Below are positions 1 through 11,784 of a DNA stretch of 64,000 nt, piece by piece; position 1 is the first letter of the stretch; the number at the start of each line of letters is the position of its first letter. Origin of the DNA: Formicarius rufipectus (taxonomy: Eukaryota; Chordata; Aves; Passeriformes; Formicariidae). The DNA lies in the NCBI GenBank assembly GCA_013399695.1, contig VXAU01000683.1, positions 1,088,242 through 1,152,241 of the forward strand. Reading direction: 5' to 3'. Below the pieces are notes generated by a model. That model did not search any database. It saw nothing but the letters and a program-made list of their open reading frames with translations, and was not told the DNA's origin. A program made the position numbers and the translations under genes.

Positions 1-3000
1 GTTATTATGGTAGCTGTGTGCATCCAGCCAGCCAGTCAGACAGCCAAAATACATTCTGTCTGAACTATTCTCATGATAATTTTTTAGTAACAAAGGCTTC
101 TGTTCATGAGAGTTTCTACCCAGATAATTCATTATTAGAATAAAAGGACCGTATTCATTGAGCTGCTTTCTTCAAATAGGTTTTCTCCAGCTCAGAAACA
201 ATACCACCAACAATACTGTGAGACCATGAAGACAAAGCAAGATGCCATAAACCAAGCCTTGATTTGCTTGTGTTGTTGTTGTGCTGTTCATATGGCTTAA
301 GTAGCTCAGTGACAGGGTGTCTTGTGAGAAATGGAAAAGAGTTAAAGTGAAGTGAGATACAAATCCTGTTCACTTAAATGACTCGAGTATTTTTACAGGT
401 AGTGTTCTATTGGAAAGCATCCCTGCTCCTTGGAAAAGAATTCTCAGAAGGTTACTCTTTACAAAGGAAAACAGAAGACAAATGACAAAAATGAGGTATG
501 ATCACGTAATAGGAAAGAGTAAAAGGCAATATAATTTTTTTCTTAATAATGACCTATGATGTTTAGATTCCAGGAAACTTTTCTTTCTGTTTAAGTTTCT
601 ATTTTCTCACATAACTGCAAAAATCCCCAGGGCTCCATTTCTGCCCCCTACATATCATAGCCACCATTTAGCAATAAGAATATCATCCCTGCATGAAAGA
701 AAAATGTTTTTACAGAAACACAAAGAGTCTCTGCCTGATGAAGGTCTTTGTGAGATGCCCTACAACAAGTGCCATTCTCTCATTAAATTACCAGATCAAC
801 GTCTTTTAAGAAAATTGGTTTTATAACTTCTGTTTGTTGGCTGTTTGATTTTCCAGAATTATGAACAAGGCTATTCAATATCTACCTGAACAATCAGTGT
901 TTGTGAGCTAACAGAAAGTGGTTTTAAACACTCACATCATTCCCCCTCCTCCCCTCACAGTTTCAATAGATTGGCGAGGGTTGGTACATGCTTCCTTTTA
1001 ATTCCCATTTTGTCAGCACTACAGTATCACTGCAGCATCTGCCACAAAGAGACAAAAAAAAATGAGTAGGAAGGAGCTGTCAAATAAAAAAGGATCTTAA
1101 GGACTGTAAATCACCATAGTATGAAGTATATGGTGAGAGTAATCATTAAAAACATACCAGTCAGAGGGAGCAGTTTAATTAAGAGAGAGAAATACCAAAA
1201 GAAAACAAAAATTGATGATTCTGAAGGTCTTGAGCATTAGACAAACACCACTAAAAGTGGACCTGGAGACACTGTATGAGGTGGCCCAGTTGCCTAGATC
1301 AGTATGAACTTCTTCAGACACTACTCATAATTGGGCTTTTAATTTTCACTGTAAAAGAATGATGCCCATTTCACAATTCTTCTTACAGTCCTGGCTCTCA
1401 TCACAAAAGAAAGACTTGCAATGTATTTCGCACTTGCTGAACTAGACCATCTTCAGGGCAATTGTGTGCCTGTTAGGCAGATGGTATGTCCCTCAGCTGT
1501 TTGAATATGAAAACTCTGAGTTCCTGAAAAGAAGCAGGAAATAAAGAAATAGTCAAGAGAAAGTGATAGGGCAGAAAAGATCAAAAGGGCCCAGCAGTAG
1601 ATAATTTCAAGATGTTTTCTTAATCAACAAATCCATACATGCTGGAAGGCGAGCCTTGCACTGTTCAGCTCTTGTTTTGCAACTGAGGTTGTCTCTTCCC
1701 TTTGTATTACACATCCAAGAAAACCATCACGAAGCACTTCTTTTGCAGTACAACTATACATCACCAGGAGAAACATAAATAACATGGTGTTTAGAAACCT
1801 TGTAAGTCCAAGACCAGACCAGAGTTATAGTCATTAGCTAATAAAGTAATATATTGCTGTGACTCCTGACTTCATGTAAGATTTTCTGCTACACACATGA
1901 ATACAATCTGTGTAGGTCACCACAATTATGGATAGTCTTCAACAGCAAAAGCTTTTCCAGTATTTTCAGAAGACATCCTTTCCAAGGTTTTTAGTCCTAA
2001 AGTAATAAACCTATTTTTTTTTTGCATGGTCCCAGAGCAGGTTTATGCCTAGTATTACTCACAGCTCTTCTGAAATCTGAGTGTCAATGCTTTTCAACAG
2101 GAAGGATTTTCAGCTCATCTCAGCAGGCATGTAGAAAGCTTAACTTGGAAAAATATAGAGCCTATGTTTAAGGCAGAAAATGACAGTTTTAAAATTTTTT
2201 AAGGACTAACCTTACACCCACTGCAAAAACATTGCAGTCCAGGAATAGAGCTGGTAATCTGAAATGCAGTTGGTAGGGAGGAAGATGTTTGAAATTTGTT
2301 TGGATTTGGCCCCATTTTTTATAGCAAACAATTAGCATTTCATTGGATAACCAGAATCTCCCAGGGCATGGCTGTTCCTGAGGACAACAGTATCACAAAG
2401 AGAAGTAAAGAAATACTGACTTTCCCTGAAGAGGCTTCTGAGAACCCACATTCCCTGATTCAAAAGCAAAAACATCTCTTTCTTCAGAACTAGAGAACAG
2501 AAGCTTGCAGCTGATTCCTATTGAGTCTGCCCCATAGTTATACGGGCATCCCTTCACATTCTGCCTTTAGTGCCATGAAAATTGATTAGACTCCAGAACT
2601 TTTGAAAATCATGTCACTACTGGATTTTTTTTTTTAATTGTCAAGACTGATTAACACACATCACTACCAGAGCTGGCCACTTAGAGTTAGCATAATGTGC
2701 ATAAATATGTACAAATCATTGTTTTTCTGTTTGTTGAGACTGATTGGATATATTATCAAATAAATAATCAAAAGATCCATGAAGTTTTGCATCTCTTGTC
2801 CCTGGTAAATTACTGTTCATATAAAAATAGCCAACACCTGAAAGTGATAATAATACTTACAGCCTATGAAGCTAAGCAATGGATACCCTCCTCCTGATGG
2901 AATTATGTGGAATATTATAGGAAAAAGTCCTCTTTGTCCTTCCATATTTTACTGTAAAGGTATATAGAAAGATTATGGAATAAACTAAGAATACCGTATG

Positions 3001-4500
3001 AAGTACAGGGATTGTGATAAGGGAGAAACCTTTGTGTGTTGAAATCTAAAAAAATACCAAAAAAAGGAAAATACAAGGCATGGGATTTGGTTAATGTGGT
3101 TTTGGGAAAGGGATAAAAATGAATGTGTACTGAGAAATCAGAAAGCAGCAGACTACAATATTTATTCGTCTGTTCATTTACATGACAGTGATAATGGAAA
3201 TAAAATAAACAAATACATTTATGTCAGTCACAAGGGAACTGAAAGAGATTTTACAAATACATTCAGTCTGTTAAGTAAACAAAGGGAAACAATCAGCAGT
3301 GATTACAAGCAGCTTATTTAAGCAGTATTTAATAAACTCAGTGGCTTGGAGAAGAGAAGCCTCTTCTAAAGTTATAAAAAGAAGCCTCTTCACTGCAGTA
3401 CCAGTTAAAAACAATCTATAAAACCCTGAGGATCAATTTTGTCCCACTGTAGTAAAATGGACTTTATCAATTATTTCAATTCTGCTCTCTAAGTATCAGC
3501 TAACATTCACCTTTGATTAAAAGCAATAGTCATAAATCCCATTTTGTAACTTTTCTTTTCATCCTCCAGTAATTATTCTTGTGAGGGCAATGGTCTAATT
3601 CTACTGGAAATTTTGAAGTTGTGAGCTTGAGCTTCTAGGTGGAAACTTACCATGGCACAAACCCCACTAGAGATGGAAGTATTATGATCAGAGACTCAAA
3701 GTTGCAAGGAAGGAATTATGCTCTCACTTACTGTTTATACTTAGACATGTTTCCTCTGTTTTCTCATGGATCTACGTGTCAGGCTGTCTCTCCCACCTAA
3801 GGCAGAGTTAGATCAGACTGGGTCATCACAGATAAACATCAATACAAAGAGGCTCAGTGCACCAGTAGGGAAGAGAGTGCCTCTAACAAACCACTAAGCA
3901 TCACGAAACAGAGAACTCGGTATCCTATTGCTAAGCCTGACCTGCCTTCATACCTCAGTTCATCTACAGCCTGTTTCCTTCCGATTTCTCCCATTACATC
4001 CAGTCCACACACAACAAGGACTTGGAGAAAGGCAGTTCAGTTCAATTCTGGATAATGCAGCAGGGATAAGAATTTGGAAAAAAAAATGCAAACAAACAAG
4101 ACTTCATAAAGAATAAGTTGGGAGTGTTGTAGCATGTATTTATTGCTTTAACCGCTAATCTGGAAATCAGAGCTAGAGGCAGGGGATCCACTTCCATTTA
4201 GCCCGCCTCCCAGGATGAGTAGGCTTCCACCTCTGAATAACCTGAGCAAGTCTCTCTCCAAGCATAATTCTAGCTCTAGCAAACCTAGCCAACAACAAGC
4301 ATGCATTTCTTACAGCTCCTATGGGAACTTACTCAAAACACTTTACCACATGGTCTAACAAGCTGGAAAGAGCAGGGAAGAGAATAGAAGTGCCCCATGA
4401 CTGCAGCTTGGGCTCCAGGGTTGAGGGACATAGAGTATCACGCTTACTCCAAAATGCTTTTCCTTTCTACTTTCCATAAAATACTGTCCTACCCAATTAT
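1..4500. other. AT-rich non-coding DNA, no gene recognised
   Basis: No repeat family, RNA gene or convincing exon seen. Longest open frames are under 80 codons and resemble nothing known. The 12-bp duplication at 3355 is the only internal structure noted. Confidence 0.7.
3355..3391. repeat. 12-bp direct duplication, 25-bp period
   Basis: AGAAGCCTCTTC is exact at 3355-3366 and 3380-3391. The spacer is taaagttataaaa. Confidence 0.8.
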
Positions 4501-4511
4501 ATATATATATT

Positions 4512-4562
4512 AAAAAANAAAAACCAAAAAAACACCAAACAAAAAACCACAGCCAAAAAATA
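4512..4562. repeat. A/C-rich tract with one ambiguous base
   Basis: A-runs with CC and CAC interruptions. Base 4518 is N inside an A-run. A 10-bp TA run (4501-4510) lies immediately to the left. Confidence 0.85.
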
Positions 4563-5270
4563 ATCTCTCTGCACAATTTCAGCACACTAATCCTCTCCAT
4601 TCCTACAAGAAATGATCTACCACTGAACACATTAAAAGTGATTATTTTGCCAAGGAATCAAATTTTGTTAGAGCAAATTAAGATAAAAGTTGATCTGTAT
4701 TGCACCTGACCAGCAGACAATAACCATTCCTGAGCAAAACATCCCACAGCGACCCTTACAAAAGGCCACCCAGACCAGTTGACTGTGATAATGCCAGACA
4801 ACAGCAGAAGTTCCAGCAGCTGGTAAGAAAAGGCAGATATCCAGCACTGAGAACAGAACGGCTGAGAGGAGACATTTTCTACTAGTCCAAACCAGAAATA
4901 TAATCTTAATTGTTTCAATGCCCTCTGTATCTCCAAATGTGCCACTCTCACCCCACCTTGATGCTCAAATACTCAGTTTGAACCAGAAGAGCACAGCTCC
5001 TGAAAACAAACAAGAACATTTTCACAGCCTGCCTCATTAATTCTATTTTCTCTCCTTGTCTCCACAAGCACTCTTAGAGAGCTGAGTCTCAGGGGTCACT
5101 CACTCACTCCACTTCCACACTCCCTGCACCAGCTGCCACACAACCCACTGCAGGGTGCACTTACTCCTTCCACTCTGCCTCCTCAGGTAGACAGACTGCA
5201 GAAGGACTGAAACCACAGGTTCCAGGAGAAACACGACAGAGAGAAAGCAGGAAGTGAAGGGGGAGAGGAA
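4563..5270. other. non-coding DNA, nothing recognised
   Basis: Lies between two A/C-rich tracts. An open minus-strand frame of 97 codons (4658-4951) shows no family resemblance and no coding signature. Confidence 0.7.
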
Positions 5271-5357
5271 AAAACAAAACAAAACAAAAAAACCAACAAA
5301 AAAANNNNNNNNNNNNNNNNNNNNNNNNNNNNNNNNNNNNNGAAAAAAAAAAAAAAA
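5271..5357. repeat. A-rich (AAAAC)n tract containing an assembly gap
   Basis: Three AAAAC units and A-runs lead into 37 N (5305-5341), then G and A15. The gap sits inside low-complexity sequence, so its true length is unknown. The all-X protein stretch on the minus strand is an artefact. Confidence 0.9.
5305..5341. other. assembly gap, 37 N
   Basis: Run of N inside an A-rich microsatellite, typical of an unresolved repeat. Confidence 0.99.
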
Positions 5358-7414
5358 GCACTTGAAAGAGCTCAGAGAAGACTTCGATTAAAAGCAGTAG
5401 CAGCTGGAATCAGAAAGCCCAGACAAAAATCCGACCAAAAGGGTCACTCTACATGATTCAATTTAAATACTGCAAAAAAGACAATTATTTTTTGCTACTG
5501 AGCAGGAGGTTCAATAAGTGCCCCAGAAGACGTGCTTCATAACACACCTCATTTTTTGGCTCCTTATCTTCATCACTTTGCGTATCAGACATTCTTCCTC
5601 TGAGCAGCAGTTTGGTACACCCTCTCCCAAGCTCCCCCTGCTCCCCAGTCTAGTAGTTCTTAGTCACCCTCCTACTATCCCACGTGCCATGGTCCCCATT
5701 TATTGCAGAGATTATAGGTGTGTTTTGGGTCATTTCCTCAGGGAGCGTTCCCCCTCCCACTCCACCCATTTCCCTGACTTTTACCAGAGTACATAGTGCT
5801 TTACTCCTAACTGCCTGCTATTCTGGCAACCTGAAAGTATCAGAGTAATCCAGTTTAAAGATACTGTAGTGAACCATTCAGAGGAAGACAGGAGAAAAGG
5901 ATTGGTGCAAAATATTGCCATATGACAAGTCTGGAAGTTGCAGATGTAGGAGGAGGACTCTGACAAGGAGGGGTAATTTGGGACATCACAGTGAAGCAAA
6001 AAGTACTGCTCTGAGAAGAATTAATCTGTTATACAAATACAATAAACACAATTTACTTCAGTTCTCCAGATCAATCTAACCTGAGCAGACGCTAGTGTAG
6101 TTACACTGTGACTGCTGTCAGTGTAACAGTGTTACGTCTAGAAAGAATAAAGGAAAAATTACACTAGTAAGAAATATACATGAAAAGAAGTGGTGATAGC
6201 ACAGCAAGTTCTGTTCCAAGTTTAAGCTCTGCAGTCCTTTCTTAAACTTTTTTTAATTTTTTTTTAAATTGGATGTAACATGAATATCCCGATGCATTTA
6301 GGAAAATTGCAGCAATTTTTCCACACTATTGTTGCATGACTATTTGTCTTCTTTTACTAATACCAGCAGTCCTAGATAAAGACTCCAGAGAGAGGAAAAA
6401 AAACTTGCTGAGAGACACACCAGCAGAAAATCCATTTATTTCAAGTGATGTTTCTATGGGTTTATACCACTATAGCCACAAAACAAATCTGTATCACACA
6501 GCGAGGCAAAAGAGGAAGAAGAGACAGGAAGGGAAGACAGAATGCTTCTCTATCCACTCTACAATAACATCAAACATTTCTGTATCTCTGTCTCATGCTA
6601 AAGAGACATCTCTGACTCCTCATCTCACTGGAAAATGTTGACATTTTAAAAATACTTGATTTTTTATAGTTATATATGCAGTGCTGTTCTGTAAGTACAG
6701 TTATTATAGTGCTGACCACAACACTGTTGCAACACCATATTAAATTAATCCTTTTATGTACCTTCCAGGGCTTCTGGCAATGTCTTGACAACATCTGGAG
6801 GTGAAAGGAGATATGTTACCCATTAACCATCTGCATAGTTAAATACATACCACTTATGATGACTTAGTAAATACAGTTCAAAAAGAGTATGGGGATTGAA
6901 TTCAGCTGTAGTTTACTTGACATTCCTAGAAGTTCTATCAAAGTGTCTCTTTGACAGTGACTCCTGTCCAGAGAGATCAGATGGAAAATAATTGTGAAAA
7001 AAAGTGGCTTTTAAACTTCAAGAGAAAAATATAGACCTGTAATCATAAGAATGCTGTAATGGTCCAATGTCACACAATTCTGGACAATTTTCTGAGACAC
7101 CTCCTGGATGGACTGGGCATGATATTTGAGATTGAATTTATAGCAGAATACAAGAATGGTGTTATAAGGCTCTACCACATCTTCCACTAAATCTGATGCT
7201 GAACCTTACCCAGGTTAGCAGACAGTTAATGCATTTTCATGCTCCAAAATATTCCTATTTTTCTCCCTCTAATCTAAGGAACTGGGTGAGAGAGTCGGGT
7301 CATATTCCAAATAAATGTTTCATCAGCTTCTCATTGGGTAAAGAGTTAACAACTGGTGACTGCCAGTTGTACATAATGGATATTAGTCTCTGTTTACTTA
7401 TGTATTTGGTTTGC
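5358..7414. other. non-coding DNA, nothing recognised
   Basis: AT-rich. Small open frames (up to 101 codons at 6336-6641) resemble nothing known. The left end of the LTR-like repeat may reach into the last 200 bp. Confidence 0.65.
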
Positions 7415-8194
7415 ATAGAAAGGTTTTGCACAGAGAGAGGGGAAGGAGGAGCTCCAGGTCCTGGAGCAGAGATTCCTCTGCAGCCCGTGGAGCCCATGTT
7501 GGAAGCTGGTGGATGCCAAAAGGAGCCTGTAATACTGTGGGAAACCCATGCTGCAGGAGGCTCCTGGCAGGACTTGTCGACCTGGGGGAGGGAGGAGCTC
7601 ATGCTGGGTCAGATTTGCTGGCAGGACTTATGACCCCACAGGGATCCCACATTAGAGCACTGTGCCCCGTGGAAGGGTCCCACGCTTGAGTAACTTACGA
7701 AGAACTGCACTCTGTAGGAAGGACTCATATTGGAAAAATTTGTGGAGGACTATCTCCCATGGGAGGGACCCCATGCTGGAGCAGGGGAAGGCGTAAGAAG
7801 TCCTCCTAATGAGGAAGAAGGAGCAGCAGGGACATGTGATGAACTGACCACAGCACCCACTCATCATCCCCCTGCACCACTGCAGCAGAAGAGGTGGAGA
7901 ACTCAGAAGCAAAGTTAAGCCCAGGAGGACTTAAGGAGGGGTGGAGTGAACATGTTTTAAGATTTAGTTTTTATTTCTCATTATCCTACTCTGATTTGAT
8001 TGGTAATAAACTAAATAAACTAATTAAACTAAGTCTGTTTTGCCTGTGATGGTAACTGGTGAATGATCTATCCCTGTTCCTTATCTTGACCCACAAGCCT
8101 TTTGTTATCTTTTCTCTTCCCTGTCCAGCTCAGCAAGGGAGTGATACAGCAGCTTAGGTGGGCACAGGACATTCAGCCAAGGTCAGCCCACCAC
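7415..8194 (+). mobile_element. endogenous-retrovirus LTR-like repeat (avian type)
   Basis: Sequence of a type I recognise as dispersed in many bird genomes, probably the long terminal repeat of an endogenous retrovirus. The left part (ggagctccaggtcctggagc, then repeated 'cccatgctggagcag / gtggaggac / cccgtggaag' units) leads to a region with two overlapping poly(A) signals (AATAAA at 8005-8010 and 8014-8019). A U5-like segment follows (cctgtgatggtaactggtg, ttatcttgacccacaagcc, ccctgtccagctcagcaag) and ends in gtcagcccaccaca, so the right edge carries the CA expected of an LTR. No gag, pol or env text flanks it, so it is probably a solo LTR. The left edge (the TG start) is not resolved and could lie further left. 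The family was not assigned. Confidence 0.68.
7486..7800 (+). repeat. degenerate tandem sub-repeats inside the LTR-like element
   Basis: Roughly six diverged copies of a 45-60-bp unit, built on 'cccatgctggagcag', 'tttgtggaggact' and 'cccatgggagggacc'. Variants include agcccatgttggaagct, acccatgctgcaggagg, ctcatgctgggtcag, tcccacattagagca and ccccatgctggagcag. The frame-open stretches across this part come from the repeat, not from a gene. Confidence 0.65.
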
Positions 8195-8714
8195 AGCTTA
8201 CTAGCAGAAGATATAATAGCTGTTTTGTACTTAAGCTTCATACCTTTATTAAACATTTAGTAGTTTTTCCTAAATCATTTAGGAAAACTTTTATATATAA
8301 GGTACCCAACCAAACAATGGACTCACTGCAAGTGCCATTCCTGACAGTAAATGGGAAAAAGATTTTGTAATCCATTAACAGCAAAAAGGGAAGAGATCCC
8401 TGTATTGCAATTATTAGAGGTCTTGCTGAGGCATGTTATGAAGTCTGCCCTGTCAAATGAGGATTCTCAATAGTTGCTCTACTTTAAATCTGCCAAATTT
8501 GAAATTAACAGTCTGTTTTACCATTAATAGCAATGTTGCCTGAATGAAAACACAAATATACTATTGCCCCCCATCAGAGGTAATCAAGGCTGTATTAAAA
8601 TCAGCATCTGTGCTGGGCATAGAAGAGCACACAAGTTCAACAGCAACAAATGGCCTGGAGCAATGGCTCTCTGAATGCCATTTAGGTGATCCTGGGGGAA
8701 AATGTTAAGTTCCC

Positions 8715-8768
8715 ACCTCTTCCTCTAGAGACCTGAAGCAAGCAGGCTGGCCTACCTCCTCCTCTAGA
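8715..8768. repeat. 15-bp direct duplication, 39 bp apart
   Basis: ACCTCTTCCTCTAGA at 8715-8729 and ACCTCCTCCTCTAGA at 8754-8768 differ by one base. No longer unit is seen. Confidence 0.75.
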
Positions 8769-9081
8769 ACTGATTTTATTATTATTTTAATTCTAAATCC
8801 ATCAAAGCTGTATGGAGATGGAGAAAGTAATTTAAATAACACACCTGTCAGTTTTCCACAGCTATAATACCCACGCCTCTTGTAGAAAAACAGACTGAAC
8901 TTCACAATTATTACTCAGAACATGGAATCTACTATCAACCAGAAGGCAAATTGTGCTATATCTATTTACATAATGTATCACTTTATAATATATATGGCAT
9001 ACTATTATTGCAACATTATATCAATTATTTACCAAAAAAGCTTTAATAATTTTAACTGTGTTGCTCCCACTTATCAACCGC

Positions 9082-9130
9082 TTTAGAATAATTTAAAGCT
9101 CATTTCCTGATGCACTGAAATTATTCTAAA
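9082..9130. repeat. inverted repeat, 13-bp perfect arms, 23-nt loop
   Basis: Arm TTTAGAATAATTT at 9082-9094 and arm AAATTATTCTAAA at 9118-9130 are exact reverse complements. The loop aaagctcatttcctgatgcactg separates them. The stem is AT-rich. It could be a cruciform or hairpin, or a pair of homeodomain-type AATTA/AATAATTT sites. It is too short for a microRNA precursor. Confidence 0.9.
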
Positions 9131-11759
9131 CTGTGCATGCTGGCAAACACAAAAACCTTTTTACTCCCCATTTGCAAAATGACATCTGCTCTATTTCCAT
9201 CTTTGTTTTCAGACACAAGATTAGTTTAGCACTTTATTTCTTGATCTGTCAAATAGCATCATCAAAAACCAGGGAGTAACTTGCTCCTTAAACCCCCATA
9301 GATTCAGAGATACACATAAAATTTTACCAAAGTTGCATACAGACAAAAGAAATCATATAACCTTTTTTTTTTCCTTTCCATTATAAAAATGCGCCCCCTT
9401 GACAAAAAGCTTGAAAACATTTGCAACAACAAATAGGGAGAAAGCCTAACAGATTTATTGTTCCAGAATTCCTGCTGCATGCCTAGAGTGGAAGGCAGGT
9501 TTCCAATATTAGCCTAAATTTTCAACAAACTCCATCTTTCTATTAGCATTGTCAGTCTTGTTCTGGTCTCAGGCACACAAAGAGACAATAAAAGCCATCA
9601 GTGCTGGTGCAGCCTCTAGCATTTGAAGTTTCATCAGTCTGAGAAATTAACCACCAGAAAATTATGGAGAAAATGATGTTTTCTTTATTTCCTTTACAAT
9701 AATCCTACATATCAGAACCAAATATAAGCAAGAGACCTTAGAGAATGCTTAAAAATAAGCAAATGAATACAGACCTACTGCCATTTATTTCATTACAGCT
9801 TTCTGCCACAACTTCACACTGTGCTTTTTGCCTTCCAATACTGTGATCTTGGAGAGGCTTTTTCACCTGCTTCCCTTGGGGTCCAAAGGAATATACTGCA
9901 CACTCAGAATAGGATCAGAAGCCAAGGGTTAGCTTTTTTTTTAAATATAAGCAAGGTCAATAAAACACATGTGTAAAATGAAGTACAGTGTCTTCTGCAT
10001 GAGTGAATGACTATGCCTCGAACTTCTTTTTTTTTTTAATATAATGTATTTTTAATAATTCCATAGTTGTTTATTTGGACAGTATTTGCATAGGTTTTTG
10101 TCATTGTTACTGTTGTTGCAAAATTGAAAAGGGAAAGAGCAAACCAGCTCTGGCAGTACAGGCAGCACTGACAAGATGAAATAGGAGAAAGTTGCAGGTC
10201 CCAGGTCAAAGTGCTGGGAACAAGAGAGGAGACTGAAGCTAAGTTCAGGGTATAGTGAAGGGTTAAAGAACAGACTGACCACATCAGGAGGGTGGTGCAA
10301 ATGTTAGCAGAGAGGGCTGTGTGTGGAGGTGAAGGATGCCTGAAGAACCCAGACACAGAAACGATAGACAAGTAGAGGGCAGGACTCAGACCTGTATGCA
10401 AGCAAAGAAACTGGGACAAAGGATCTTTACTCAGGGTACCAGAACCTGAGTAAAAAGGTTGGGTGGAGTTGACATTAGAGGACTAAAACAAGCACTCAGA
10501 AGGAAAAAGATGGCAGAGGCAGCCTGGGTACATAAGCTAAAACCACTGCAGAAAGAACAAAGTGTTCAGCTGTGGTATGCTGCTGGCCAAAGGGCCTCAG
10601 AAGTAGGAAGCAGTAAAAAAGGAAGGTGGTGAGAAACAGCCTGTAACGTAGAATAAATGAGTGACAGTGACAGACAGCAGAAGGAGCCAAGTCAAGAAAA
10701 TTTATGTTTCTTTAAAGAGATCAGTTTGATCCATGACTATAAAAAACCATATTGCTTGTAATTGCATGGTTACCATATGGCATCACTGCTCAGCAGAAGC
10801 ATTCATATACATTGTGAGAACATTTGCACACTTAAATATATTTGCATTTCTTTAACTTCTGTTCTGGATGTCCCTGGACTTACAAAAATTCTAGTTTAAA
10901 ACAATTATACCACATCTCTAACACCAGTGTCTACCACTACTTCTGTTGGTGCTGCTTTTCAACAGACGATCTCAGGGCTCATTTACAAACTGGGCCAGCA
11001 CAATTATCCCCATTTTACAGATGAAAAATAACGGTCCTGTACATCAGTTTGCATTATTAATGTCAGCTCTCAACCTTTAATTCATTTTACTGTCATTTTA
11101 CCTGAAATATTCATTTGTACTTCTGCACAAAGGGTATTTTTGTCATGTGTTTCTAATGCATGTCAAAAGTACCTGAAGTATAGTAGGGCCCATTTTTAGC
11201 ATTCTCGGAATTCTAAATAAAACAATAAAATATCACAGTGCCAAACTCCCACATTATCCAAAAGAAATCCACTCTCCCCTGAACTTACCTCTCTGTCCAA
11301 AAATGTTCCACCCTCAAGTGCAGCATCTCTGGGAAAGCCCCTTTTTGTTCCCACATCTCTTCCCATGTGCCCATCTTTCCTCCTAGTCCCCACAGCTTGA
11401 AAAATAGAAGAATATCATGCTACAAACTCCATTCAATTTCTGTGGCAGGCACCAGCCATATCCTGCACTTCAAACCTTCATTCTTCAGCACTTGAGGAAA
11501 GCATACTGATTATGGATTTTTGGAGATGTCTGCTATGTTCTCAAAGGCTTTCAGAAGAGAAGCTGTCATAGCTCACCTGTTTCCATAGACACATTCACAT
11601 GGACCTTTCAGTATTCTGAGAAGTCATCACTAAACAAGGGCAGATGATCAGGGGCTGCCTTAAACGCAAGGATCAGTTATAGCAAAATGTCAACCGCCTG
11701 TCTTTCCCTGCTCCCCCTCACCCCCTTTTTTTTTTTACTTCCAAATACTAACAATTAAG

Positions 11760-11784
11760 ATTCCTCTCTTCTGAAGAGAGGAAT
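11760..11784. repeat. 25-bp palindrome with 1-bp centre
   Basis: ATTCCTCTCTTC (11760-11771), T at 11772, and GAAGAGAGGAAT (11773-11784) form two perfectly complementary 12-bp arms. One strand is polypyrimidine in the left half and polypurine in the right. No repeat family is recognised around it. Confidence 0.95.

Noticed and set aside
5161..5361. Minus frame containing a run of X
   Set aside because: It crosses an assembly gap inside an A-rich tract.
7196..7689. 145- and 92-codon frames in the LTR-like repeat
   Set aside because: They follow the degenerate tandem units of a repeat found in many copies, not a gene.
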